Under the pieces are notes generated by a model, which worked only from the letters and a program-made list of their open reading frames with translations, made no database searches and was not told the DNA's origin. A stretch of DNA of 64,000 bases, taken from the NCBI GenBank assembly GCA_035578175.1, contig JAQMRL010000005.1, forward strand, positions 52,371,722 to 52,435,721. The letters run 5' to 3'. A program made the translations under genes and the position numbers. The DNA is from Catonia carolina (taxonomy: Eukaryota > Arthropoda > Insecta > Hemiptera > Achilidae). This document shows positions 46,863 through 58,673 of this stretch, in pieces; the first letter of the stretch is position 1; each line of letters starts with the position of its first letter.

Positions 46863-48474
46863 ACCAATCGCTAAAAACATGTTTTTTGGGTTCAGGGGGT
46901 CTGAAAACGTATAGATCCGGTGAAAACTTGATTTCGAAAAATCGACATGAAAACAATACTTTCCTTCCTATATATTCATATAGGCAAGAGAAAGTAAAAA
47001 ATGTGTTGAATTCTTACAAAAATAGTATAAAGTTTGTGACAGCATTCAGTTTCCTAGCGCCTGTAAGGATTACATCCTCGGATTCCAATAAGTTCAACAG
47101 TTACTGAAGAATTTTTTTACCTTGTACAGTTTATCGCATCATTTATTTATAAAAATAACAAATTAAGAGGACATTTTTTAATTACTTAATTTTGTATTAC
47201 TGGTAGACACCCTGCATATTATTAAAATTTTGATAAAAACAGAGCACAATAAATAACTAACACCAATAATAAAACCCAGCAAGAAAATATTCAAGCAAAA
47301 AACAACAACAAAAACTAGATTTTAATACAGAAGTTGGTAATATTTTTATAGTAAATTAACTTAAAACAACAATATTAAATTCCACAGCATTTGTCTTAGA
47401 ATGCTTTTTACCCGTTACAAATAGATATTAAATTTATTAAAACAGTTCACAAAAATCAAAATCTACCCAAAATTTTCCAGAGATTCATTAAAAAAAAAGT
47501 TAAAAAATCAAACACATACATGCTAATGCTGAATCAATATTCAGTTAAAAAGGAAAACTACTTTTTCTACCAAAATAAAATATAGTTCAGCAATTAAAAG
47601 TAATAAAAATAAAATAATAAATATTTTTTAAAACAGTTACTTATATTAATATTAATACTTTTTTTATGAAGGGTATTACTTATTACGCTACGCAATCAAA
47701 TTTTAGCTAAAATTTATATAAGTGATTTTTATTAATGTACCACTCGGGGATAATAAAATTATAATTTTCTTTAGGAACGCTAGAGTCTAATGTAGAATTT
47801 ATTTTACAATAATTCAAATATTTATTTGTTAAATTATAGTAATCCAATCTTACCAATTTATGTATTTTGTTAAAGTTACTTAATATGTACATAAAAATCA
47901 ACAAGTTTAAATTGTATAATTTAATATCCTTTTACTAATTAGTTATTAATCAATCAATATTTACTTAAGTGTAAACAAATTATTTTACAAATTTTTAGAT
48001 AATTATTTCACAATAAAATCTCAAAATTTTAGACTTTAATTTTTGTAAAAAAAAGTTTATTTTCATAATCTGTAAAAACAAATTTTATTATTTAATAAAC
48101 CAGAACTTTAAAATTGCTGTTTTTTAATTAATTTTAACTGTATTAAAAATACATTTTTTATAATAGACAATTGAGAATGATAAACAATTTTATAAAATAA
48201 TTTTTAATAACTGTAAAATATGAGATAGTTATTTTCAAAATATTACAATATTCTACAATAGGGGGTAAATTATAGGGGTTTTCAAGCTAACACATATTAT
48301 GAAGACACAACAAGAACAAATCAAGTCAATTTTTTAATAATTTTTGAATGTTAACATTCTGAAGAATATAACGCGTATTATTTCCCATGTATATCAGAAC
48401 AGAGAAAAATTGGTCCTATAATAAACAGCTATTTATATAAATATTTTTTGCTATACAAGCATCCTCACTCCCAA
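46862..48474. other. Intron without recognised feature
   Basis: This is AT-rich intron. The frame at 46799-47107 is a translation of the CA repeat and has no protein meaning. Confidence 0.45.
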
Positions 48475-48905
48475 CTACAGTTACTTGAGTCACGAGTTTG
48501 CCTTTGGTTTTAACAAGGGAAGAGGGGGAAAGCATCAGTGCGCATGCGAAACTGCATTGGTATCAGTTCAGCCAACACAACGTACACTATATCGAGAGCA
48601 CATACAGTATATCGCGTAACCTTTTGTAGGTTAACTGCATGAACATAACTGTTTGTTACCGTAATCAGAAATGTTGGTTTCTCAAAAATAGGTCGGACTA
48701 TTCCCAATGCTGAACGAAATTAAATATGCAGTGTAACAAAACACTGTGAAGTTGAAGCTAAACAAAAATGCCTTTCCGTGTTTCTTAAGAAAAGCCATGA
48801 ACGAGTGGCTAACAGTGATGTTTCTCTTTCCACAATTTAAAATTTAAAGAATGAAATTAAAGACGTTATGAACCTATTCTTCTTCAACAGTTTTGTTGAC
48901 ATTTG
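48475..48905 (+). mobile_element. Dispersed repeat family E, copy 2
   Basis: This is the opposite-strand partner of 29860-30290, starting CTTGAGTCACGAGTTTGCCT. Landmarks GGGGGAAAGCATCAGTGCGC, ACAGTATATCGCGTAAC, TTTTGTAGGTTAACTGCATG and GTGAAGTTGAAGCTAAACAA recur in order. It too has HTH-like coding debris (SDVSLSTI) with frame breaks. Its limits are uncertain. Confidence 0.55.
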
Positions 48906-51900
48906 GTAAAAAAAGGAAACGGTTCGGTATATTCTAGTGAGACTGATAGCAAAGATGATGGTAATAGCAATAGCAAAGAAGGTGATTCATTCCAAAAAGA
49001 TTTTGTTCCAATAGAATAAGGTAGTTAATAATTACAGTACATCAAACATTTCTAGTCACGTAATTAAGCTATAGGCAATATTTTTCTTATAAGGTTTATG
49101 AAGAAAACATTTTCTCCCAATAAATCACAGCTTACAAAATGTATGTAGAAACTGCACCGTAGTGAAATGTAATATCTCACTGTTGAGATTGGCAGCACTG
49201 TAAAATTTCACTTCCCTTTCTCACAGCCTATATATATGGAAAAGGCATTCGTATAACTGAAGTACATATATATAGCTGTCCGAATTTTTTCTCTCTGCTA
49301 GGACACTCGCATACGTTTTAAAAACACATTCACACTGCATATGTGCTTGTGTGTCAGTACACAGAACTCAAGTGTTGGACTCAACTACTTTAACTGACAT
49401 GGGATGGGTGGGGGAGGGAATAGTCACTGTAAAAGTCTCAATTGAATTGGTTTTAACTATTGTCAGGTGTATTGTGAATAATAAGAATAGCTTCAACAAG
49501 AAAAACTATACAAATCACGCTTTTGCAAAGCAATATTGATTGTAGTCAAGAAGGCAAATTGATATTTCTGTTCCGTTTGTTAACTGCAAAGATAAAATTT
49601 TTTTTGATAATACTTGTGCGCAAAATAAAAATTATACTTAAACTGGTTTCTACATTTCCTTGAGAATTTGTTTAAAAGGCTTGAATTATATTGGGAAAAC
49701 AGTAAAAAATTACCTATCCGCGTGCGACCACTGATTACTGGAGCATGGTTCCCACTCTAACTAGTGGGAGCAGCATCAGCGATGTTTAACATCTGAATTG
49801 ACAGTAGGGGAGGTAATATCAATACACATTAGTGGGAAGGTGCAAATATCACTAGCAGAGCAAGTCATGTCTTCAATTTTTTTTTAAATTATAAATTAAT
49901 AGTTGAAATAACCAGATAAAATGAATTAGTAGATACATGAGTATCAGGCTATGAATGATCATAACTGTCCTTGTAAACATTCTAATAGGCTAAACTCTTA
50001 TAACTTTTTTTTGACTGGATGTCGATCAATAAATTTAAAAACCCTCATAAATCGATCAATAGCCGTTAAATAAGTAACGTTATCTGATTAATAACATACA
50101 GAAAACTGTGTTTTATTTGCTGCACTACCAAAGATTTAAAGGTACAAACTGATAGAAATCATGCAAAATTTAAAATAACCAACTAAGATCATTTTTGCAG
50201 TTGGATCTACATATGGTTACCCATTATAGTAATTATTAAAATAAATATTTTGCCTGTTTAGGGCAGAACCTATTCAGGCTGTGTTTAAAAGTTTTTAACC
50301 ACAGTAAGTTTACAACTTTTGCAAAAGCCCATCATTAATTTAAAAAATAAAGATTGTTAGTTTTATTTCTTTATGAACAAAAAAATAATTTTATGACTAA
50401 TTTAGTAAAACGTTTTCTGCTTTTTCTTTTCTACAAAGTTATTCTAAAAATAACAAACAGCCTTATCCACAGATTTATTAGTGGTTTTTTATTTTTTACA
50501 TCATTTATAATGCAAAATATGGTCCATTTTATTTTAAATGGAGATTCTTTTTGTCATTAAATACAGAGTTCTACTGAACGGATTTGAAAAAAATTCATGG
50601 TTTTAAAGAGGAATTCTTTTGAAATTCTACAAAAATAAAAATTGGTTAAAGCTGTAAGGAGATATCATGAAATAAATAACAAAAAAACTGAATTAAAAAT
50701 TTGATGGGGCAATCTGGTAACAGCATTGCGAAGTTGTATTGAAAAGTTGTTATGGTGACAGGGATTAGGTTTATTATTTTATTTCATAAATAAGATGAAT
50801 ACAAAACATCATCAAATAAGAATAAAAGTATTAATGTAATTGTGTAAACTTATTTGCACCAGTCAACTAAAAACCCTTTATTTTTTATGATACAGAGTGT
50901 CAGTTCTGTATTTTTTAAATTTATATCTTTAAATTAACTATTCAATGTTCCACCATTTTATTTTTAAACTGTTTATTACTTTATAAGGAATAGTTAAGAT
51001 CACAATTAGTGATAAATAAAAATCAATGAAATATTTAACGATATTTATTGAGTAATAAATATCATAAATGTCTTTGTCCAGTAGCACAACCATCCCTTTC
51101 GTTATCCCAAAATTTGACAAGTTACTTATAACCTAAATTATTTTACACGACAATAATAGTTTATTTATGAGAATATTAAAAAGTGAAATAATATAAAACA
51201 AAATGAAAAGTTAATTTGTTATTTGGAAAACGTCATTTCATACATTATATTTTTGATAAATTTCAGAATTTATAATTATATTTATAAAATTTCAAGGAAA
51301 GAACTAAATAGATTGCTCAGTGACATTAAAGGAGAAGTTGTAAATATTTATTGACATTTATCTAAAATACAACCTTTTTTTTAGTTTAATGTCCGACTGA
51401 AAATATAACCTTGTAATTTATAACCTTGTAATGAATAAAGTTAGTTACTTAAGTCTGACTTTACTTCTGGTTTGAAGTTACTATGTAAATATATTAAATT
51501 TCAATTCTTAGCATTACTTATAATAATGTACTTATATTCCTAATATTAATGTAACGGTTATTTTAATTTTGCTCAAACTGATAAAATTTTTATTTTAAAT
51601 TATTTTTTAATTTTCCACTATAAAAAATTTACAAAAGTTACAAATTAAAATTGATATGCAGATTGTGGATAATTTCATGGTATTGTAGAAAACTATTTTA
51701 TCAGTCAGAATTGGCAATGGGCATAATTATAGATATTCAGGTAGGATGTTGCAGTCCCAGTATGCATGCGTCAGGAAGTTGGGGTAAATCCCTACTACAA
51801 AATAGCCTCACTACGTTAATATCATTCTGTTGCTGAGTCTCTAATGTGAAATACTACAAAGGTGGGGGTAATGCTTCCCCGCCAAGTTTGATGCTTAGAA

Positions 51901-52144
51901 CGCTTCAACTGCAATTTCTTTACAGTATGCCAAGAGTTTGATTACTTATGTATGTGGATGTGTGCAAACGGTGGGAGTGAAGAGAAAAGAAAAGCTGGGT
52001 TTGCGAAAGAAAGAACTGCTGCAAAATCATTGGATCTCATAATTTTAAGCCACAACACAACCACGGAAGTCAAAAGGAAGTGATATAAAACAGTAAATAA
52101 AAGAATAAATCTTTATAATGCATCCTGCAGTTTGAAATTATTTC
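48906..52144. other. Intron without recognised feature
   Basis: This is AT-rich intron. 49120-49560 and 51640-52090 are slightly richer in G/C and may be unrecognised repeats; no coding frame, splice-flanked exon or element terminus is supported. Confidence 0.4.
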
Positions 52145-52216
52145 TATTTCATATAATGAATTAAAATAATAATTTCACTAACCTTCTTTTTAAACTGCGT
52201 CACCTTTATTGTAATT

Positions 52217-52260
52217 TCTACTTACACGTGTTTCGGTGGATCCACCATCATCAGAGTAAA
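52217..52260 (-). ncRNA. Hammerhead-ribozyme motif, left arm of the Penelope-like element
   Basis: The minus strand reads TTTACT (stem I), CTGATGA, T, hairpin GGTGGATCCACC (stem II), GAAA, a very short stem III (AC, loop ACGT, GT) and cleavage position GTA, then AGTAGA (stem I partner). All invariant hammerhead boxes are present. It is the inverted partner of 54200-54243 and differs from it at one base in the stem III loop. The U between CTGATGA and stem II departs from the canonical layout. It lies just inside the 3' terminus in coding sense. Confidence 0.68.
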
Positions 52261-52367
52261 TGAAAAATTGAAACTAAAAAATTTTTTCACATTTATTTAA
52301 AATTTACAGAAGATGGTACATCTTCAGTCACTTGTATAAAACTGATTTAAAATTAATTTATTTTAAT

Positions 52368-54128
52368 TTATCCCTTCTCATATTTACTGTAGATAGCAGC
52401 AGTCAATATAACTTCATCATTCCTAAATTTTATTTGTTCATTCAAAATGTCCTGCTTTTGCTCTTTCAAATATTTATAAATATGGAACATCTCATATTTA
52501 TCAATTTTATTTTTATTCTCTATATTACATTGTTCTATTATATTGAAATGTTCATCTACTTTACCAAATTTATGTCTTTCTTCTTTTATATGATTGGTAT
52601 AGTTAGATATAATGTAGTCACATTTCAGTGCTTTTTTATGTTCATTATACCTCACTTGAAAATTACGACAAGTCATACCAATGTAAAATTTTTTACAATC
52701 CTCATTACCACAATCTATTTTATACACACCCTTTTTATTGCTTAGTGTTCCATTTATATTATTTTTAATTATATTTGTGGACAGTAGTTTTTTATTATTA
52801 CATATGTATGCGATTTTATAAAATTTATTTAATGTTCTGTATAATTTATTATTAATAGTTTTATTGTATTTTAATGCAATAAATGGTTTATGTTTTATTT
52901 TATTATCTAATATAAGGGTGGTTCTCAAGTTATTTTTAAAATATAGTTTGTTTTTAATTTTATTTATTACTTTATCTATCTCTTTTTCATGATACCCATT
53001 CTTTTGTGCTATGAATATTATTGTTCTTAATTCATTTTTTAGTAGTTTTTTATCTTTTATATAATTATATGCTCTGTGAATCATACTATGGTAAGCTGCC
53101 ATTTTATGTGAGTATGGGTGATTAGATGACTTATTTATATTTGTTATTGGTAATATACTTTTACGAAATACACCTGTTGTTATTTTACTATTACCCTTGA
53201 TTAATTGTATGTCCATGAAATTTAATTTATTATTATTTTCAAGTTCCATAGTGTGGTGTAATTTATCATCAAATGTATTTAATTTTTTTAAAATAACATC
53301 CTCTTCATTTTTATATGTCTTTTCTAATATTATCAGTATGTCATCTACATATCTGTGCCACATTACTACATTATGTGTGTGTTCTATTTGATACACTGTT
53401 ATTTCTTCAAAATATTGTAAATAAATTTCAGACAAAATAGAGCTTAATGGTGCTCCCATAGTAAGTCCATCTTTTTGTTTGTATATTTTTTCATTAAATT
53501 TAAAATAATTTTGTGAAGTACATTGTCTTAATAATCCTATAACTTGCTTTACTTCATCTTCATCCAATTTACGTTCTGTTAATTTATTTTTTATAATGTT
53601 TATGGTTTTGTCAATGGGTATATTTGTGTACATATCTTTGATATCAAAAGACATCATAATATGTTTGTCATTAATTTCTTTTTTTTGTATTTTGTCTATT
53701 ATTTCTTGAGCGTTTTTTATACTATATCGGTTATTTAATATTTTATGTGTTTTTAGGTAATCATATAAAAATTTAGATATTTTATATGTAGGCGCATTTT
53801 TATAATTAACCAGAGGTCTTATAGGTACATCCACTTTGTGTATTTTAGGAAGGCCATTAAGATTTGGTGCTTGAGGATTATTATTTATGTATTTATTTTT
53901 TATTTTTTTATCGATTATCTTATTTGATTTACTAATAATTCTTCTAAGTTGTGCATAAGATGTGCTAAGATGTTCCATATTTATAAATATTTGAAAGAGC
54001 AAAAGCAGGACATTTTGAATGAACAAATAAAATTTAGGAATGATGAAGTGATATTGACTGCTGCTATCTACAGTAAATATGAGAAGGGATAAATTAAAAT
54101 AAATTAATTTTAAATCAGTTTTATACAA
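52368..54128 (-). CDS. Penelope-like reverse transcriptase with GIY-YIG endonuclease (N-truncated)
   Basis: A 586-codon uninterrupted frame. Residues 1-54 are antisense of the element's own 3' end (the inverted arm), not natural protein; genuine Penelope sequence starts around residue 55 (53967). RT blocks in order: GLPKIHK (92-98), PIRPLVN, SFDIKDMYTNIP (160-171, first catalytic Asp), GLTMGAPLSSILSEIYLQ (221-238), RYVDDILI (active-site YVDD, 260-263) and the Penelope block SNHPYSHKMAAYHSMIHR (about 335-352). The endonuclease follows: GVYKIDC (467-473), a C-x4-C linker, FYIGMT (481-486), R493 and a Glu in KYEMFHI (about 546). It would copy its RNA onto nicked chromosomal DNA. Full-length relatives are around 200 residues longer at the N-terminus, so activity needs a helper or an upstream start. 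Confidence 0.9.
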   Translation of the reverse strand: MYKTDLKLIYFNLSLLIFTVDSSSQYHFIIPKFYLFIQNVLLLLFQIFINMEHLSTSYAQLRRIISKSNKIIDKKIKNKYINNNPQAPNLNGLPKIHKVDVPIRPLVNYKNAPTYKISKFLYDYLKTHKILNNRYSIKNAQEIIDKIQKKEINDKHIMMSFDIKDMYTNIPIDKTINIIKNKLTERKLDEDEVKQVIGLLRQCTSQNYFKFNEKIYKQKDGLTMGAPLSSILSEIYLQYFEEITVYQIEHTHNVVMWHRYVDDILIILEKTYKNEEDVILKKLNTFDDKLHHTMELENNNKLNFMDIQLIKGNSKITTGVFRKSILPITNINKSSNHPYSHKMAAYHSMIHRAYNYIKDKKLLKNELRTIIFIAQKNGYHEKEIDKVINKIKNKLYFKNNLRTTLILDNKIKHKPFIALKYNKTINNKLYRTLNKFYKIAYICNNKKLLSTNIIKNNINGTLSNKKGVYKIDCGNEDCKKFYIGMTCRNFQVRYNEHKKALKCDYIISNYTNHIKEERHKFGKVDEHFNIIEQCNIENKNKIDKYEMFHIYKYLKEQKQDILNEQIKFRNDEVILTAAIYSKYEKG

Positions 54129-54199
54129 GTGACTGAAGATGTACCATCTTCTGTAAATTTAAAATAAATGTGAAAAAATTTTTTAGTTTCAATTTTTCA

Positions 54200-54243
54200 T
54201 TTACTCTGATGATGGTGGATCCACCGAAACACATGTAAGTAGA
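54200..54243 (+). ncRNA. Hammerhead-ribozyme motif, right arm of the Penelope-like element
   Basis: CTGATGA at 54206-54212, a single U, stem II GGTGGATCCACC at 54214-54225 and GAAA at 54226-54229 are followed by stem III made of A229-U236, C230-G235 and a tiny loop. The predicted cut is after A54237. Stem I pairs 54200-54205 with 54238-54243 as T-A, C-G, A-T, T-A, T-G, T-A. Very short stem III is known for Penelope-associated type-I hammerheads, which usually act as dimers. The core is intact in both arms. Confidence 0.7.
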
Positions 54244-54334
54244 AATTACAATAAAGGTGACGCAGTTTAAAAAGAAGGTTAGTGAAATTATTATATTAAT
54301 TCATTATATGAAATATAAATAAAAGAACTGCTAC

Positions 54335-55015
54335 ATATGGAGCATACATTCGCAGACGATAAGGAATTGCTTGCTAAAAGTGGAGATCCTATAGTTGTTT
54401 CAAACAAACTTCAGGAATGTTTAGATCAGAGCCAACCATGGCTTCAAAAATGAAAAGTAAAGATCAATACTGCAAAATCGCAGCATGTTACATTTACCAT
54501 GCGGAGAAATACTTGTCCACCAGTAAAACTTGGAGGTGTTGGTTTACCAAAAAGTGAAGTTGTGAAGTACCTGAGAATGCATCTTGACAGGTGGTTAACT
54601 TGGTAAACCCATGTGAGAATGAAGAGGAATGAATTAAATTTAAAATACAAAAGGGTGTACTGGCTGATTGGCGGGAACTCTTCACTCTCTCTTGACAATA
54701 AGTTGCTGCTTTACAAAATGTTACTTAAACCAGTTTGGTTGTATGGCATTCAACTTTGGGGAACTACCAGCAGAAGTAACTTAGAGGTAATTCAAAGGTT
54801 CCAGAATAAGGTTCTTCGGGCTATAACAAGGGCGCCATGGTTTGCAAGGAATGCAGAAATACAACATTATTGCAACCTTCCTGATGTAATTGACGAAGTC
54901 AGGCGTTTTAATAGAAAATATCAGGCAAGACTTGAAAGTCACGAAAATGAATTAGCCATAAATCTTCTAAACAATGTAGAAGAAGTTAGGCCCTGAAACG
55001 TTACCATATTTTGGA
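54335..55015 (+). mobile_element. Jockey-type LINE, RT thumb and C-terminal fragment
   Basis: From the active site HTFADDKELLAKSGDP the plus strand reads QECLDQSQPWLQK, SQHVTFTMRRNTCPPVKLGG, KYLRMHLDRWLTW, a stop, THVRMKRNELNLKYKR, SLSLDNKLLLYKMLLKPVWL, YGIQLWGTTSRSNLEVIQRF and VLRAITRAPWFARNAEIQHY, to about 54996. The frame 54613-54996 is open. 'LYGIQLWGtaSrSNieiiQRFQnKvLR' is a diagnostic Jockey block. The RT part upstream is missing: the Penelope-like arm ends only ~20 bp before it. The FADD active site is intact, but two stops break the copy. Confidence 0.82.
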
Positions 55016-55019
55016 CTTG

Positions 55020-55555
55020 TCTGAAAGAGTTTAAATGTATAAAAATTATAGTAAAGAATTCCATATTGTAAAATGTAAATATCTTTGTACATAGTAATTT
55101 TCTCTTTTAACACATGAGTAATTGATATAATGAGAGGTACTCAGGGTAATGAGGCCTCAACTTGTGATTTGTAAATTCAAAAGATTTGTTTATAGTTTAT
55201 TTTTAAAAAACTGATTGCAAATAATATTAATTTAAAAAAAAGCATAAGGAGCACAGGTGTGGGAATTGTCAAATAGAAATAGACTTGATATACACACGTT
55301 TTTTTTAATAATGATATAACTGCTTGAACACTTTAATGTTTATGTTGTGTTGATTGTTTAGAATGTTTTGGATCATTCAAGACAGCTAGCTTAGCAACCT
55401 ATAAATAGACATGCATTTTTAAATCTATGATGTCTTTTTTAAAAACATATGGTATATAAAGTTGAATAAAGTCACTTTGTCATCCATAGTTTCAATATCT
55501 TAATCTATAATAACGAATTGTACTGGTTGTGACATTGGAGAAGTTGCAGAATCTA
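55020..55555. other. Probable 3' trailer of the Jockey-type LINE and unassigned sequence
   Basis: The sequence following the LINE stop is AT-rich with no coding motif; it may be the 3' UTR to about 55240, but no poly-A tail is sharply defined. Confidence 0.35.
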
Positions 55556-55679
55556 AAGATTAGACGAACTTAGAAATGAGGTAGTTAGGGATAGAGCTGG
55601 AGTTGATAACAGTACTGTTGAAACAGTGGCATATAAAAGTTGAACTGGATGTACAGAAGGATGCCTGCAAGTAGATGGC

Positions 55680-56205
55680 CTCAAGTGATTTTCTTTTATA
55701 ACTGCATCCAGGAATAAGAATAAAGCGCTCTCAAGACAACCCAAGATTAGATATTATAATAGGTACTGTGATAAAACTTATGAGACCAGGAAGGCTGGTC
55801 TAAGAGAAGCAGAGAAATTTGAGAAAAAGATCCTCCGCAAGATATTAGACCTGAAGATAGTAGATGGACAATAGGTTACAAGGTCAAGGAAAATGAACAA
55901 TTAGAAAAGAAAACTAAAATTTTACAGACATCTTTTAGAATGGATAACAACCGGTTGACAAAAACACATTTTTAAGACAATAAACAATATGCAAACCCAA
56001 GGTGTCGAATAAATGGTTAAAAGAAGTCAGAAAGGATGTTTAGAAAACTGGAATAAACCAAGAAAACTAAATGAACTGAACCGAACTTGGACAAACTAAT
56101 TGCAAACTTTAAGAGCTTATAAGAAGAGCAAAAACAGAAAATGGGTGGAGAGAAGAAAGAAGAAAAGCCCACAATGAATTAATGCTGAGAATGTGGGCTG
56201 CAAAA
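55680..56205 (+). mobile_element. LINE (RTE-like) 3' end, related to 45.3 kb
   Basis: It shares blocks with 45290-45905: GCTCTCAAGACAACCCAAGA, AGATATTATAATAGGTACTG, TGATAAAACTTATGAG, AAATGGTTAAAAGAAGTCAG and GTGGAGAGAAGAAAGAAGAA. In translation it gives the C-terminal 'TVIK...EKQRNLRKRS..., NKWLKEVRKD, W..RRKKKS' order. Frameshifts are frequent. The two copies are 10 kb apart and differ throughout, so they are separate insertions. Confidence 0.65.
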
Positions 56206-56209
56206 ACAG

Positions 56210-58670
56210 CTTCCAAAAATGCCTAAAGTCACCTCATGTTGTCTAAAATTGGCCATTCACGAGACTGAATTCAAAAGACTCCAGAAGGGAGTATAGAACA
56301 TCAAGATAAAAAAGGATAAGTCTAAATTTTAACAATATGTAAAACTTATTACTTACCAATTCATTTATTAATACTACTTATTTGCTTACTACAATAAGCG
56401 GGTCATCCAACTATTACATAATTTGCCTCAGCTTTTATTTAGAAGTTAATAAAATATTTTTCAACCAAAAACTATTCAGAAAGGAATTTGTATACACAGT
56501 AAAATGATTCATCAAACATTTTTTTAAACAAACTTAAATTACCTTAAATTTTTTAAAGCTTGTGGTAATTTGGGAGTGGATGCCTGAGATGAGGTGTGGG
56601 AGAGAGTTTACTGAGCAATGAAGCCTACAGGCTTGAGGGTGGATAAGTGGTAGGATAGGAGAGTGTAGACCGATCACATACCGTATATGAGTGCCATGGA
56701 AAGAAAGAAAGAGAAAGAAAAAATAAAGAAAGAGAGAGAGAGAGAGAGGAGGAAGTGGGAAAGAAACGGAGATAGAGTAGTTTCTTAGCGTCACTGATGT
56801 CTGCAAAATAATTTACATTCAATACCGCAAAGTTTTTTACAAACTGCATCTCATTTTAATAATTCTAATAGGTATAGAAAAATATGGAAAGTTATAGATG
56901 AATAAGTTTTCTTTTACGTACATATTACTACATTTTTTCTAATTAATATTAGTACAACACTGACTATAAACTATATATTTACCAAAATACTTCAGTGTTA
57001 TAATATACGCTTATACGATAATACAAATGGCAGTATTAAACCAGCTGCCTCTGAATGATAAATACTCTTATCTGTATTATTAAAAAACATTATCAAACAT
57101 TTACAAATGCATGTGCAGTGTAAATTAAATTGTATTAATTGATCCTAATCTGTTTTATAAGACAGGATATTTTTCTTATAATGTATCCTTTGTGTAAATG
57201 AGTAAATTCATGTAAGGCACTTGTTTGTATTTTAACAAAATCAATTTTTTTTAAGTTGGAGGTTAAAATCAGCCTCTCAGCTGATAAACAACAATGTCTA
57301 AAACTCCAATAGATGTACACAGACTCGGAGTGCAAATACGATAGTTGTAATAGTATGGGGAAAAATAACAGCGACAAAGAGAGAAACCCATCTAGGAAAG
57401 TGATTTTACAAAAAAAAACTACGAATTTACTAAGCGTCATGGCTTTACTGGGGTACAATAACAAGTATAAGACTTTGCAGATTCTTATTCCGCAATGCAT
57501 GAAATGGAAGGTTGAAATTTCTTAAAAAAGTAGGCTCTGACAATTATAAATTTAAATACCTATTTATAAATACTGGAACTAAATTTTCAAAAAGAACTTT
57601 AAAAGAATACTGATCTTACTAAAACTGACGTAACAGTCTTAATATTAATAATTTATTAAAAAAACACATGGAAATGAAAATTCCATTTTATCAGATCATC
57701 CAAACTTACTTTATGTAAGAGTTGTGCAGAAAGATAGTTGTACTTAAAATCTTACTTTTGTTTTTTATTAAATTATAAATTTTCAGATAGGAATATCATG
57801 CACTGAATTTGAAATTCTCAAATTGTATTTGTTTATGAAATAAATAAATCATGCAATTTTATTATTAATAAACATTTATTTAGTTTGTGAAGGATATGTT
57901 CAAAGTTATAAAATATTTTATCATCATAGATAAACACCTAGTAAAAGTCTATCTTTGTTAATTCTAGGCTTTAAGTGTTTACAGTAATAATTTTCAGTGC
58001 AATTGAGCAATACAAACAGTGAAAGCATTGCTTGACCATTTTTTCAAATAATGCAAGCACTTACATTTTATTATATTTTATTACATACTACAAAAAATCT
58101 AACGAGTTAATTTTATAAACTTGTACAGCATAAAAATTTCATATCGAATGGTGAGATTATAAATTATCTAAAATTGCTTTAAAATTGAAGTATAATTGTC
58201 ACTGATATATCTCCAGTGTTCATCAGTTTTAGTTTTCTTAAACAAAACTAGAAAAAAATTGATCAAATTTTACTACTTTAGTATCAGACCAATACAAATA
58301 TAAATTAATAATGTACTTTATTATAATGTGCATTATAAAATTAATCAGCAATGAAAAGCTCTGGTTTATATATACAAAGTATAATTATTATGTATTTGAG
58401 TGTATAATATATGTATAATAATATAAATTAAAAAAATTAAATAAATAAAATAAAAGCATAAAAACTAATACTGTTAATTTATTATATAATAAAATATATA
58501 AGCAGACGCCATAAAAATATGTACATTAAAAATAATTAATTAATTAGCACTAGCATTATAAAAGAGCGAAACGAGCGAGGCACAGCGAACGATACAGCAA
58601 AGAACAGTGAAATAAAATAAATAAATAAAAAATAAAAATATAATAAATGAAGATTCAAGAGTAGGTTTCT
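56210..58670. other. Intron without recognised feature
   Basis: This is AT-rich intron with a GA microsatellite at about 56700-56748. A plus frame at 57313-57525 and its minus overlap are anonymous. Nothing else is supported. Confidence 0.4.
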
Positions 58671-58673
58671 TAC

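Larger units (their letters stand above)
52145..54315 (-). mobile_element. Penelope-like retroelement with inverted, ribozyme-bearing arms
   Basis: A 2171-bp element: 348-bp inverted arms (52145-52492 and 53968-54315) differ at only a handful of positions. They flank a minus-strand body encoding reverse transcriptase and GIY-YIG endonuclease. Penelope-like elements commonly have a terminal copy joined in inverted orientation, and many carry hammerhead ribozymes in those termini. Both are seen here. The coding region begins only ~37 residues before the RT, so the 5' part of the protein is missing and has been replaced by an inverted 3' end. The uninterrupted frame and similar arms point to a young insertion. 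No target duplication is evident; a Jockey-like LINE abuts the right arm. Confidence 0.9.

Noticed and set aside
46799..47107. Plus-strand frame starting with a TH repeat
   Set aside because: Translation of a CA microsatellite and the end of repeat C.
52332..52745. 137-codon plus-strand frame
   Set aside because: Its start is the inverted arm of the Penelope-like element and the rest is antisense of the endonuclease domain.
57135..57525. Overlapping frames of 121 and 70 codons
   Set aside because: Neither shows a recognised domain; a weak resemblance to a pogo N-terminus could not be supported.
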